The notes below the pieces were generated by a model. That model saw only the letters and a list, made by a program, of their open reading frames with translations. It searched no databases and was not told where the DNA came from. Shown piece after piece: positions 8,119 through 16,410 of a stretch of DNA of 64,000 bases (positions within the stretch are counted from its first letter, which is position 1; the number at the start of each line of letters is the position of its first letter). Location: positions 558,001 through 622,000 of the forward strand of contig NZ_OBDO01000001.1 in NCBI RefSeq assembly GCF_900215145.1, read 5' to 3'. The translations under genes were made by a program, and so were the position numbers. This DNA comes from Geodermatophilus sabuli (GTDB lineage: Bacteria > Actinomycetota > Actinomycetes > Mycobacteriales > Geodermatophilaceae).

Positions 8119-9477
8119 ATGACCGCGCCGTCGGCGAACGCGTCACCTGCCCAGCCCAGAAGCAACCGCCGCGTCATCGCCGCGGGCTTCCTGGGGACGA
8201 CGATCGAGTACTACGACTTCTTCATCTACGGAACCGCCGCCGCCCTGGTGTTCCCGACGGTCTTCTTCCCGGCGCTGGGGGCGGCCGCGGCGACGACGGC
8301 GTCCTTCGCCACGTTCGCGGTGGCGTTCATCGCCCGTCCCATCGGCGGTGTCGTGTTCGGCCACATCGGGGACCGGGTGGGGCGCAAGACCACCCTGGTC
8401 GCCACCCTGCTCATCATGGGTGTGGCCACCGTGCTCATCGGCCTCCTGCCCTCCGGGGACTCGATCGGCGTGCTGGCCCCCATCGCGCTGATCGCCCTGC
8501 GCTTCCTGCAGGGCCTCGCCGTCGGCGGTGAGTGGTCGAGCGCGGCCCTCTTCGTCAGCGAGTACGCCCCCAAGGGCAAGCGCGGGCTCTACGCGCTGTC
8601 CCCGGCACTCGGGACGATGGTCGGCCTGCTCCTGGCGACCGTCATCTTCCTGATCACCGGCCTGGCGATGTCGGACGACGCCTTCGTGTCGTGGGGATGG
8701 CGGGTGCCCTTCCTGCTCAGCGCCGTTCTCGTGGTCGTCGGTCTCTGGATCCGCATGGGCATCGCGGAGACCCCCGTCTTCAAGGCGGCCATGGCCAAGG
8801 CCGAGCTCGCCAAGCAGAACCGGGCACCGGTCGTGGAGGTGTTCCGCAACCAGTGGCGCGAGGTCTTCCTGGCGTCGGGCTCGGTCCTGGTGTGGTTGTC
8901 CTTCTTCTACATCGGCGCGGTGTACCTCACCAACTACGGCACGACGGCACTGGGCCTGCCCCGCACCACGATGCTGACCATCAACCTGATCGCCGTCGTG
9001 GTCTGCATCGCCGGCGGCGTCGTCGGCGCACGGTGGTCCGACCGCGTCGGGCGGCGCCACGTCCTGCTCGTCGCCAACGGCACGGCAGTCCCGTGGGCGT
9101 TCGTCATGTTCCCCCTCATGAACACCTCGAACGTGGTCCTGGTCGCCCTGGGCATGTCGGTGACCCTGTTCCTCGTCGGCATGGCCACCGGTGCGGCGAC
9201 GGCCCTCCTCCCGGAGATCTTCCGGACGTCGTACCGCAGCACCGGGACAGGTGTGTCGTTCAACCTCGGCAGCGTGGTGGGCGGCGGCATCCCGCCGATC
9301 GTCGCGGCTCCGCTGTTCGCCTCCTACGGCAGCACCGGCCTGTCGATCATGCTCGCGCTGATCGCGGTGATCGCCACGCTGTCGGTGCTCGCACTGCGCG
9401 AGACGCGTGGCCGCTCCCTCGAGGACGACCCGGTCACCGGGGCCGACGCCACCCAGCAGGCCGCCGCCCCGGCCTGA
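8119..9477 (+). CDS. MFS transporter, metabolite:H+ symporter (MHS) type
   Basis: 452 residues with about 12 membrane helices. It carries the MHS signatures: N-terminal TTIEYYDFFIYGTAAALVFP, the loop 2-3 motif GHIGDRVGRKTTL, and RFLQGLAVGGEWSSAALFVSEYAP (the last quoted only as a landmark). MHS carriers import organic or aromatic acids with protons, so this is the likely uptake system for the acid degraded by the neighbouring dioxygenase genes. It is the first gene after an operator/promoter and is followed by a strong hairpin, so it forms its own transcript. RBS GAGAGG. Confidence 0.88.
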   Translation: MTAPSANASPAQPRSNRRVIAAGFLGTTIEYYDFFIYGTAAALVFPTVFFPALGAAAATTASFATFAVAFIARPIGGVVFGHIGDRVGRKTTLVATLLIMGVATVLIGLLPSGDSIGVLAPIALIALRFLQGLAVGGEWSSAALFVSEYAPKGKRGLYALSPALGTMVGLLLATVIFLITGLAMSDDAFVSWGWRVPFLLSAVLVVVGLWIRMGIAETPVFKAAMAKAELAKQNRAPVVEVFRNQWREVFLASGSVLVWLSFFYIGAVYLTNYGTTALGLPRTTMLTINLIAVVVCIAGGVVGARWSDRVGRRHVLLVANGTAVPWAFVMFPLMNTSNVVLVALGMSVTLFLVGMATGAATALLPEIFRTSYRSTGTGVSFNLGSVVGGGIPPIVAAPLFASYGSTGLSIMLALIAVIATLSVLALRETRGRSLEDDPVTGADATQQAAAPA

Positions 9478-9503
9478 CCCGGGCCGCGCCTCGCGACCAC
9501 GAA

Positions 9504-9547
9504 CACGGCCCCTCTCGCCCCGCCATGCCGGGGGGAGAGGGGCCGTG
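9504..9547. terminator. Hairpin terminator after the MHS transporter
   Basis: CACGGCCCCTCTC (9504-9516) pairs perfectly with GAGAGGGGCCGTG (9535-9547), and the loop can itself pair (CCCCG/CGGGG). It starts 27 bp after the stop codon. There is no U-tract. Confidence 0.8.
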
Positions 9548-9586
9548 CCCGTCGCCCCGACGTGCACGGTCCCGTTCGCGGAGCCC

Positions 9587-9639
9587 GGTTCCAGGCCTCG
9601 GAACCGCGGCTGGGGCGAGGCCCGGAGCGTCCCTAGCGT
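9587..9639 (+). promoter_or_regulatory. IclR-type operator and -10 of the hydrolase gene
   Basis: GGTTCC-AGGCCTC-GGAACC at 9587-9605 is a perfect 6-bp inverted repeat with a 7-bp spacer. It is followed 29 bp later by the -10-like TAGCGT (9634-9639). It is the best-formed site in the set. Confidence 0.8.
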
Positions 9640-9681
9640 CGGCGGGGACCACCGAGCCGTACGTCACAGGAGGAGAGCTCG

Positions 9682-10536
9682 ATGACCGCACCCGACCTCA
9701 CGGCGGAGAGCGCCAGCCGCTTCGTGCAGACCAAGCCCCACCGGATCCACTACTACGAGGCGGGCGAGGGGGACCCGGTGATCCTCCTGCACGGCAGCGG
9801 CCCCGGGGCGACGGGCTGGAGCAACTTCCGGCCCAACATCGCGCCGCTGTCGGAGACCTTCCACGTCTACGCCGTCGACATGCCCGGCTGGGGGGAGAGC
9901 GACACCCAGACCGAGGAGACCGGCTACGACCACGTCGCGGCGCTCATCGGCTTCATGGACGAGCTGGGCATCGAGAAGGCCGCGCTGGTCGGCAACTCGA
10001 TGGGCGGCATGACCTCCATCGCCACGGCGCTGCGCCACCCGGAGCGGGTCAGCCACCTCGTGTCCATGGGCGCTCCGGTCCCGGGCACGAACGTCTTCAG
10101 CCCCGCCGGCGGGCCGACCGAGGGGCTGAAGGTCCTCTTCCGGGCCTACGTCGACCCGTCGCCGGAGAACATGCGCCAGCTGGTGTCGATCATGGTCTTC
10201 GACCAGGCGGAGGCCACCCAGGAGCTCGCGGAGCTCCGGTCCTCCGCAGCGCTCGCGCACCCCGAGCACCTGGACAGCTGGAACAACGCCGAGGGCGGCA
10301 ACCCGCTCAGCCGCGAGTACTTCACCTACGGGCTCCGGCTGCCGGAGATCACGGCCCCGACGCTGGCCATCCACGGTCGTGACGACCGGGTGGTCAACTA
10401 CGAGCACAGCCTGCGGCTGGTCAGCGCCATCCCGGACTCGCGGCTGCTGCTGCTCAACCAGTGCGGGCACTGGGCCCAGATCGAGCACGCCGCGGAGTTC
10501 AACCGGGTGGTGCGCGACTTCATCCAGAACCACTGA
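9682..10536 (+). CDS. Alpha/beta hydrolase, meta-cleavage product C-C hydrolase
   Basis: 284 residues, RBS AGGAGGAG. The oxyanion segment is LLHGSGPGATGWSNF and the nucleophile elbow is GNSMGG (Ser106). The acid lies in GRDDRVV (about 235) and the base in CGHWAQIEH (about 263). The HGSGPGA form is typical of MhpC/BphD/CmtE-type enzymes, which hydrolyse the C-C bond of 2-hydroxy-6-oxo-dienoate ring-fission products. In this context it would release the alkyl side chain as an acid and yield 2-hydroxypenta-2,4-dienoate for the hydratase at 41208. It has its own operator promoter. Confidence 0.85.
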   Translation: MTAPDLTAESASRFVQTKPHRIHYYEAGEGDPVILLHGSGPGATGWSNFRPNIAPLSETFHVYAVDMPGWGESDTQTEETGYDHVAALIGFMDELGIEKAALVGNSMGGMTSIATALRHPERVSHLVSMGAPVPGTNVFSPAGGPTEGLKVLFRAYVDPSPENMRQLVSIMVFDQAEATQELAELRSSAALAHPEHLDSWNNAEGGNPLSREYFTYGLRLPEITAPTLAIHGRDDRVVNYEHSLRLVSAIPDSRLLLLNQCGHWAQIEHAAEFNRVVRDFIQNH

Positions 10537-10622
10537 CGCATGCGCCGCCCGGCAGCGTCCCGGGCGGCGCCGCTCCCCGGCGGGCGGCCGTGCCCGGCCG
10601 GCGGAGCCACCCGACACAGGCC

Positions 10623-10676
10623 GGTTCCGGGCCCCGGAACGGCCGCTGGCAGCAGGACGGCTGGACGCGGGAGCGT
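10623..10676 (+). promoter_or_regulatory. IclR-type operator and -10 for the dioxygenase beta-subunit operon
   Basis: GGTTCC-GGGCCCC-GGAACG at 10623-10641 is an almost perfect inverted repeat. GAGCGT at 10671-10676 takes the -10 position 30 bp downstream. The ATG at 10720 follows, with GGAGG. Confidence 0.75.
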
Positions 10677-10719
10677 CCGGTACCGAGGCCCACGCGAGAC
10701 TCACCTGGAGGTCCACGAC

Positions 10720-11232
10720 ATGACCGAGACCCTGACGCGACCGGCGCGCGACCGCGCGCTGGTGACCGAGGTGGAGGAGTTCCTCTACGACGAGGCCGAC
10801 CTCCTCGACCAGTGGCGGCTGCACGAGTGGCTGGCCCTGTTCGCGCCGGAGGGGCGCTACCTGGTCCCGGCCACCGACAAGCCCGACGGCGACCCGCTGC
10901 GCGACCTCTTCCTGATCCAGGACGACCGCTTCCTCCTCGAGCAGCGGGTCAACTCGCTGCTCACCCGCGCCGCGCACGCCGAGTACCCGCACTCCCGCAC
11001 CCGCCGCCTGGTCACCAACACCCGGGCCTCCGCGCGGGAGGACGGCCGCATCGAGGTCAGCGCCAACTTCGCCGTCTTCCGCGTGCGCAACGCCGTCATG
11101 GACACCTACGTCGGCCGGTACGCCCACGTGCTCGAGCGCGCGGAGGGGACCGGCTTCACCTTCCTGACCCGCAAGGCGGTGCTGGACCTCGACGCCCTGC
11201 GCCCGCACGGGAAGGTCAGCATCATCCTGTGA
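10720..11232 (+). CDS. Aromatic ring-hydroxylating dioxygenase, beta (small) subunit
   Basis: 170 residues, the normal length for this family. Diagnostic segments are EVEEFLYDEADLLDQWRLHEWLALF, the DDRFLLEQRVNSLLTR helix, the SRTRRLVTN strand and the C-terminal FTFLTRKAVLDLDALRP (landmarks only). The beta subunit has no metal and stabilises the alpha3beta3 oxygenase. Its alpha partner is not adjacent but 7 kb away at 18169. It overlaps the downstream SDR by 4 bp, so subunit and dihydrodiol dehydrogenase are cotranslated. The ATG at 10720 is chosen because GGAGG precedes it; earlier in-frame starts lie inside the promoter. Confidence 0.9.
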   Translation: MTETLTRPARDRALVTEVEEFLYDEADLLDQWRLHEWLALFAPEGRYLVPATDKPDGDPLRDLFLIQDDRFLLEQRVNSLLTRAAHAEYPHSRTRRLVTNTRASAREDGRIEVSANFAVFRVRNAVMDTYVGRYAHVLERAEGTGFTFLTRKAVLDLDALRPHGKVSIIL

Positions 11233-12032
11233 CCAGGCTCGCGGGCAAGGTCGCCGTCGTCACCGGCGCGAGCCCCAACATCGGTGGTGTGCTGGCGCGC
11301 GGACTGGCGGCCGAGGGCGCCCGGGTGGTCTGCACGGACATCTCCCGGGAGGTGGCGGAGGACTGCGCCCGGCGCATCACCGACGCCGGTGGGGAGGCCG
11401 TCGCCGTCGTCGGCGACGTCACCGACCCGGCGCACGCGACCGAGGTGGTCGACGAGGCCGAGCGCCGGTGGGGCCGGGTCGACGTGCTGGTGAACAACGC
11501 GGTGCTGTTCAACCAGAAGGGCCTGCTCGACATGCCGCTCGAGCAGTACCGGCGCCAGGTCGACGTGATCCTGACCGGCGCCTTCCTCGTCACCCGCGCC
11601 GTCGCCGAGCGGATGATCGCAGCCGGCTCCGGCGGCAGCGTCATCAACGTGCTGTCGACGGCGGCCTGGCAGGGGCAGCCCGGGAACATCGGGTACTCGA
11701 CCGCCAAGAGCGGGCTGATCAACTTCACCCGCTCCGCGGCCATGGAACTGGCCGAGCACGGGATCCGGGTCAACGGCTTCACCCCGACGGCGACCCAGCC
11801 GGAGGACCCGGAGCTCGTGGCCGAGGTCGGCCGGCTCGGCCGGCTGCCGGGCCGGTTCCCCATGGACTTCACCGGGCAGTTCCCGATGCGCCGCCTGCCG
11901 ACGCCGACCGACTACGTGGGCACCGTGGTGTTCCTGGCCTCCGACGACGCCGCGATGATCACGGGCAGCAACATCACCGTCGACGGCGGGGCCACCGCCA
12001 AGTACTGGCCCTGGGCGCCGCACGCCTCCTGA
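11229..12032 (+). CDS. SDR oxidoreductase, probable cis-dihydrodiol dehydrogenase
   Basis: 267 residues, GTG start overlapping the beta-subunit stop. The coenzyme motif is TGASPNIGG, the structural motif is NNAVLF, and the active site has Ser in NVLSTAAW and the YSTAK (YxxxK) pair. Coupling to a ring-hydroxylating dioxygenase subunit makes cis-diol dehydrogenation (BphB/CmtB-like role) the natural assignment: it would rearomatise the diol to the catechol-type acid. Other SDR functions cannot be excluded from sequence alone. Confidence 0.82.
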   Translation: MTRLAGKVAVVTGASPNIGGVLARGLAAEGARVVCTDISREVAEDCARRITDAGGEAVAVVGDVTDPAHATEVVDEAERRWGRVDVLVNNAVLFNQKGLLDMPLEQYRRQVDVILTGAFLVTRAVAERMIAAGSGGSVINVLSTAAWQGQPGNIGYSTAKSGLINFTRSAAMELAEHGIRVNGFTPTATQPEDPELVAEVGRLGRLPGRFPMDFTGQFPMRRLPTPTDYVGTVVFLASDDAAMITGSNITVDGGATAKYWPWAPHAS

Positions 12033-12074
12033 GCCCGGCGCCCGGACTGCGGCGTCCGACCGGCTCGGGGGAGG

Positions 12075-13262
12075 TCAGGCGGACACGGGGGAGGCCGGGG
12101 CCCCGCCCAGGCGGAGCAGGAACTCCCGCTGCACCAGCGGGTCGGCGCTCGCCTCGCGCAGCACCCCGAGTGCGGCGTCGAGGCGGGCGCCCTCGACGGT
12201 CGACGGGAAGACCAGCGACTTGGCCTCCGACGACGGTGGGACGACGTCGTCCCAGAAGGCGTGCAGTCGCGTGCCGGAGTAGTCGTCGAGGGCGTCGTCG
12301 CTGCGCCCGCCCTCCGCGACCTCCGACAACGCCTCCGCCAGGGAGAAGGCGTCGAGCAGCCCGGCGGTCATCCCGAGCCCGGCCGTCGGGTTGGTCAGGT
12401 GCGCGGCGTCGCCGGCCAGCAGCACCCGTCCGGCCCGCATGCGCTCGACGGCCCGCTCGTGGATGCGCGAACCGCCCACCGGACCGACGGGGAGCGGACC
12501 GGCGTCGGGCAGGACCCGCGTCAGCCCCGCGACCAGCCGTTCCTGCGCGCCCTCGACGGGGAGCCCCCGGTTCTCCGCCATGACGACGCGCCACCCGTCC
12601 GGGGCGTCGAACAGGGAGGTGATCGCGCCTCCGTCCTGGTCGAGCACGTAGTGCCGCGGGGTGTGCCCGAGGGCGGCGAGGTCCAGCCGGACGTCGGCGG
12701 CGACGAGCCGCTCGGCCCACGTCGTGCCGGCCAGACCCAGCCCGAGGCCCCGGCGCACCACACTGCGTGCCCCGTCGGCCCCGACCACCCAGGCGGCCCG
12801 GAGCGGGGCGTCGCCGTCCGGGCCGCGGACCGACACGGTCACGCCGGCCCCGTCCTGCTCGAGCCCGGTCACCTCCGTGCCCCACAGCACCTCCGCCCCC
12901 GAGTGCCGTTCCAGCCGGTCCACCAGCAGCCGCGCCATGCGGTCGTGGGGGAGGTTGAGGCAGAAGGCGTGCGGCACGACGTCGGCCAGCACGCCGTAGT
13001 CGAAGCGGATGCGTTCCCCGGTGGCGAGGACCGTGCAGCGCCACTCGGTGACGACCGTGCCGGCCGAGACGGCGTCGTCGAGCACGCCGAGGCCGGCCAG
13101 GCCGGGGAGGACGGGCCAGTTGTAGCCGTGGTCGTGCGAGGTGGTGTCGGGCCCGGGCGCGCGCTCGACCACCGTGACCGGCCGGCCGCGACGGGCGAGG
13201 CCGAGGGCCGTCGCCAGCCCGACGATGCCGCCGCCGACCACGAGGACGCTGTCCGCGACCAT
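12075..13262 (-). CDS. FAD-dependent aromatic monooxygenase (PHBH fold)
   Basis: 395 residues. The N-terminal dinucleotide-binding motif is VVGGGIVGLATALGLARRG. The DG motif region is VVGADGARSVVRRGLGLG, and the second FAD motif is LLAGDAAHLTNPTAGLG. It is visibly a paralogue of the protein at 27042: both carry GLGVLDDAV/ERLGVLDDAV and almost the same GADGARSVVRR stretch. The substrate is unknown; a phenolic or hydroxy-acid ring is expected. It is the last gene of the leftward ferredoxin/reductase operon. Confidence 0.85.
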   Translation of the reverse strand: MVADSVLVVGGGIVGLATALGLARRGRPVTVVERAPGPDTTSHDHGYNWPVLPGLAGLGVLDDAVSAGTVVTEWRCTVLATGERIRFDYGVLADVVPHAFCLNLPHDRMARLLVDRLERHSGAEVLWGTEVTGLEQDGAGVTVSVRGPDGDAPLRAAWVVGADGARSVVRRGLGLGLAGTTWAERLVAADVRLDLAALGHTPRHYVLDQDGGAITSLFDAPDGWRVVMAENRGLPVEGAQERLVAGLTRVLPDAGPLPVGPVGGSRIHERAVERMRAGRVLLAGDAAHLTNPTAGLGMTAGLLDAFSLAEALSEVAEGGRSDDALDDYSGTRLHAFWDDVVPPSSEAKSLVFPSTVEGARLDAALGVLREASADPLVQREFLLRLGGAPASPVSA

Positions 13263-13370
13263 CAGCTCACCCGTTCCGTGTCCCGGCCTGGTCAGCTCGG
13301 ATCGTACGGTCCGGACGTGGCGACCTCCCTCCCCGAGGCGGCGCGGGCGGCTCCCGCCGCCCGCGCCGGG

Positions 13371-14579
13371 TCAGCTGCCGGTCAGGGCGCCGGACGGGAC
13401 GAGGTCCAGGTCGGCCAGCGGGGTGCGGGCGGCGACGGCCCGCCGCAGCTTCATGAGCGCCCGCGGATCGTCGACGACGACGGCGCCGACCACCGATCCG
13501 TCGTCCCCGGTGTAGACGGCGACCAGCTTGTCCGAGGCGCCGCCGGAGCAGTGCGCGAGCACGCCGTCCGACGGCCGGCCCACGATCTGGATGCGGTGCC
13601 CGTACTGGTCGGACCAGACGTAGGGCACCTGCGGGCGGGGCGGCGGGGTGCCCGTGATGCTGGCGGCCACGAGCGCCCCGTGCTCGTTGGCGTTGGTCCA
13701 GTGCTCGATGCGCAGCGGTGAGCCGTAGAGGGCATGCGGCCACCGGGCGACGTCGCCCGCGGCGTAGACGCCGGGGTGACCGACGACCCCGAGGTGCTCG
13801 TCGCACTCGACGCCGTCGTCGATCGGCAGCCCGGAGCCGGCCAGCCAGTCGGTCGCCGGCCGGGCCCCGATCCCCACGACGACCAGGTCGGCCGGCTCCA
13901 CCCGCCCGTCGGCCAGGGCGACCCCGCGCACGGCGCCGTCCGGCCCCTGCTCGAAGTGGTCGAAGCGCGCGCCGGTGACCACACGGACGCCGTGTTCCTG
14001 GTGCAGCTCGGCGAGCAGCCCGCCGACGCGCGGACCGAGGATGTGCGCCATCGGCACGTCCTGCGCCTCGACGACGGTGACCGGGCACCCGTGGGCGCGA
14101 GCGGCGGAGGCGAACTCCGCCCCGATGAACCCGGCACCCACGACGACGACCGTGGGCCGGGTGGCCAGCTGCCGGCGGAGGGCCAGCACGTCGTCCGCGG
14201 TGCGGATGGTGTGCACGCCGGGGACGCTGTCGGCGCCGGGCAGCGTCCGCGGCTGCACCCCGGTGGCGATGACCAGGGTGGTGTAGGGCAGCCGCTGCCC
14301 GTCTGCGGTCTCCACGATCCGCGCGGCCGGGTCCAGGCGCGTCGCCCGGACGCCGAGGTGCAGGTCGACGTCGAGGGCGGCGAGCTCCTCCACGGTCAGC
14401 AGGGGCACGAGCGCCTCGGGGGCACCCGCGGCCAGCAGCTCCTTGGACAGCGGGGGCTTGTCGTACGGGTGGTGCAGCTCCTCGCCGACCATCGTGATGC
14501 CGCCGCTGAAACCCACCTGTCGCAGGGCCTGCACCGTGCGGATCCCCGCCACCGATGCGCCCACCACCAACACGGTCAC
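13371..14579 (-). CDS. FAD-dependent ferredoxin reductase of a dioxygenase system
   Basis: 402 residues. Two dinucleotide motifs are visible: VLVVGASVAGIRTVQALR for FAD near the N-terminus and VVVGAGFIGAEFASAAR for NADH in the middle. The family landmark HHPYDKPPLSKE and a CxxC-free architecture match the BphA4/ThcD type that passes electrons from NADH to a ferredoxin. The GTG at 14579 gives the canonical N-terminus. It lies between the Rieske ferredoxin and the FAD monooxygenase on the same strand, so it is the likely reductase of the ring-hydroxylating dioxygenase. Confidence 0.88.
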   Translation of the reverse strand: MTVLVVGASVAGIRTVQALRQVGFSGGITMVGEELHHPYDKPPLSKELLAAGAPEALVPLLTVEELAALDVDLHLGVRATRLDPAARIVETADGQRLPYTTLVIATGVQPRTLPGADSVPGVHTIRTADDVLALRRQLATRPTVVVVGAGFIGAEFASAARAHGCPVTVVEAQDVPMAHILGPRVGGLLAELHQEHGVRVVTGARFDHFEQGPDGAVRGVALADGRVEPADLVVVGIGARPATDWLAGSGLPIDDGVECDEHLGVVGHPGVYAAGDVARWPHALYGSPLRIEHWTNANEHGALVAASITGTPPPRPQVPYVWSDQYGHRIQIVGRPSDGVLAHCSGGASDKLVAVYTGDDGSVVGAVVVDDPRALMKLRRAVAARTPLADLDLVPSGALTGS

Positions 14580-14682
14580 TGGGTCAGTCTCCGAATCTGT
14601 CAGGGCCGGTCGAGGCCGTCGTACCGGTGGGTGGAACCGGGCGGGCACGGGACGGGCGTCCCGGCGACCGGCCCGGTCGCGG

Positions 14683-14991
14683 TCAGAGCGCGACGTAGAC
14701 GTCGCCGTCCTCGATGACCACGTCGTACATGCGCAGCGCGACGGTGGCGGGGAAGCAGAGCGGCTTGCCGGTCTCGAGGTCGAAGCGGGCCATGTGCAGC
14801 GGGCAGACCACCTCGCCACCCTCCAGGTCGCTGTCTGACCCCAGGGACCACTGCTCGTGCGTGCACGAGTCGTCGCTGGCGAACCAGCGGTCGGACTCGG
14901 TGCGGTAGACGGCGATGGTCACCTCGCCCTTGACCGTCGTCGAGCTGCCGGGCTCCAGGTCCTCCACCCGGCATGCGAAGAGTCGATCCAT
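14683..14991 (-). CDS. Rieske-type [2Fe-2S] ferredoxin
   Basis: 102 residues. The Rieske ligands are Cys43-Thr-His45 and Cys63-Pro-Leu-His66, in CTHEQ and CPLHMARF. The small size and absence of other domains match the BphA3/CmtAd ferredoxin that shuttles electrons from the reductase to the dioxygenase alpha subunit. It is the first gene of the leftward ferredoxin / reductase / monooxygenase operon, divergent from the dehydrogenase at 15265. RBS GAGAGG lies about 10 nt before the ATG. Confidence 0.92.
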   Translation of the reverse strand: MDRLFACRVEDLEPGSSTTVKGEVTIAVYRTESDRWFASDDSCTHEQWSLGSDSDLEGGEVVCPLHMARFDLETGKPLCFPATVALRMYDVVIEDGDVYVAL

Positions 14992-15134
14992 GGTGTGCTG
15001 CCTCTCTCGGGAGCGGGAGTGTCCGGGTGCGCCGGCCGTGAGAGCCGGACCGGCACGAGTGTGTGGTGGGTCTCCCGGCGTCCCTACGCGGTGTCTCACT
15101 GCCCGGAACACCCCCGGGCTCTGATCCGCGCCGT

Positions 15135-15188
15135 GGTTCCACGAGGCAGAACCACGGCCGCGGGTGTCCGGTGTGCCGCGGCTACGGT
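15135..15188 (+). promoter_or_regulatory. IclR-type operator between divergent units, with rightward -10
   Basis: GGTTCC-ACGAGGC-AGAACC at 15135-15153 extends to longer arms (CCGTGGTT and AACCACGG). TACGGT at 15183-15188 lies 30 bp downstream and serves the 15265 gene. A weaker site, TGTCTC-ACTGCCC-GGAACA at 15092-15110, may serve the leftward ferredoxin operon. Confidence 0.75.
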
Positions 15189-15264
15189 GTCGCGCCATGT
15201 CCCTGCTGGTGCGACGGCTCCGCGCAGCACCCGGCCGCGAGCGGCGTGCGGAGGAGGGGCGGTG

Positions 15265-16299
15265 GTGACGCCGCCGACCATGCGGGCGGTCCGCGTCGAA
15301 GCGGCCACCGGCCACGTCGTCGTCCAGAGCGTCCGGCGACCGCGGCCGGCCGCGGGGCAGGTCCTCGTGCGCGTCGCCGCCGCCGGGCTCGGCCGCCCGG
15401 ACGTCGAGCTGGTGGCGGGACGCGGTGGGCTCCGTCCCGACGCCTCGGGGTGGCGCACCCTCGGGCGGGAGGTCGCCGGGGTCGTGGCCGCGCCGGGGGC
15501 GGGGGTCGACGGCTGGCCGCTGGGCCGGCGGGTCGCGCTCCGCTCGTCGGTGCGGATGCCGCGGGGCCGGTTCGCCCTCGGTGTCGACCAGGAGGGTGGC
15601 TGGGCCGACTACGTCGTCGCGCCCGTCGAGTCGCTCGTCCTGCTCCCCGACGTCGTCCCGTTCGAACAGGCCGCCGTCCTCGACGTCGTCGCGACGGCCT
15701 GGAGCGCACTCGCCCGGACCGGCGGTCTCCGCCCGGGTGAGGCGGTCGGGATCTGGGGCGTCGGCGGGCTGGGGACGCACGCGGTCCAGGTGGCCCGCCT
15801 GCTGGGCGCGGCTCCGATCGTCGCGATCGACCCCCGGCCGGAGGCGCGGCAGCGGGCGCTCGGCCTCGGTGCCGACGCCGCGCTCGACCCGGAGGACGCG
15901 TCCTTCGACGCGGACCTCCGCGGGGTCAACGGCGGGCGGCTGCTCGACGTGGCGCTGCACGCGGCCGGATCGGGCGCGCCGCAGGTGCTCGCCTCGCTGG
16001 CCACCGACGGGCGGGCGGTCCTCCTCGGCGGCAGCGCGGCGGGGGCCCTCGGCGACGTGGTCGACCCCTGGGCGGACGGGAAGTGCCTGCTCGGGCACGC
16101 CGGGCCGCTCCCCGAGGACGTCCCGCTCCTCCTGCGCCTCATCACCCACCGGCGCCTGGACCTCTCCTCGTCGGTCACCGACGTCCTGCCCCTCGAGGAG
16201 GCACCCGCCGCCCTGGAGCGCCTCGTGGCGGACGACGGCCGGACGGTCCGCGTGGTCCTGCGGCCCGGAGCGGCTCCGGCGCTCCCCGGGACCGGCTGA
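15265..16299 (+). CDS. MDR-superfamily dehydrogenase without zinc ligands
   Basis: 344 residues, GTG start after GGAGGAGGGG. The Rossmann motif is GIWGVGGLGTHAVQVARLLG and the domain order is that of medium-chain dehydrogenases. Where zinc alcohol dehydrogenases have GVCxTDLH and GHE, this protein has GLGRPDVE and GRE, so the catalytic zinc ligands are lost and the structural zinc loop is missing too. It is probably a zinc-free reductase; the substrate is unknown. It is transcribed from the operator promoter at 15135 and lies upstream of the IclR gene. Confidence 0.75.
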   Translation: MTPPTMRAVRVEAATGHVVVQSVRRPRPAAGQVLVRVAAAGLGRPDVELVAGRGGLRPDASGWRTLGREVAGVVAAPGAGVDGWPLGRRVALRSSVRMPRGRFALGVDQEGGWADYVVAPVESLVLLPDVVPFEQAAVLDVVATAWSALARTGGLRPGEAVGIWGVGGLGTHAVQVARLLGAAPIVAIDPRPEARQRALGLGADAALDPEDASFDADLRGVNGGRLLDVALHAAGSGAPQVLASLATDGRAVLLGGSAAGALGDVVDPWADGKCLLGHAGPLPEDVPLLLRLITHRRLDLSSSVTDVLPLEEAPAALERLVADDGRTVRVVLRPGAAPALPGTG

Positions 16300-16336
16300 C
16301 CGCGGGGCCGCAGCAGTCCTGCGGGGAGCGGCCGCC

Positions 16337-16389
16337 CATTCCAGCGGCTGGAACGGCCTCTGCCGCCGTGCGGAGTGACTCACGACACT
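16337..16389 (+). promoter_or_regulatory. IclR-type operator in front of the iclR gene
   Basis: CATTCC-AGCGGCT-GGAACG at 16337-16355, whose core TTCCAGC-G-GCTGGAA is a perfect palindrome. GACACT (16384-16389) lies 29 bp downstream as a weak -10. This suggests autoregulation of the regulator at 16411. Confidence 0.7.
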
Positions 16390-16410
16390 CCCGGCGGACT
16401 AGGAGGTTCG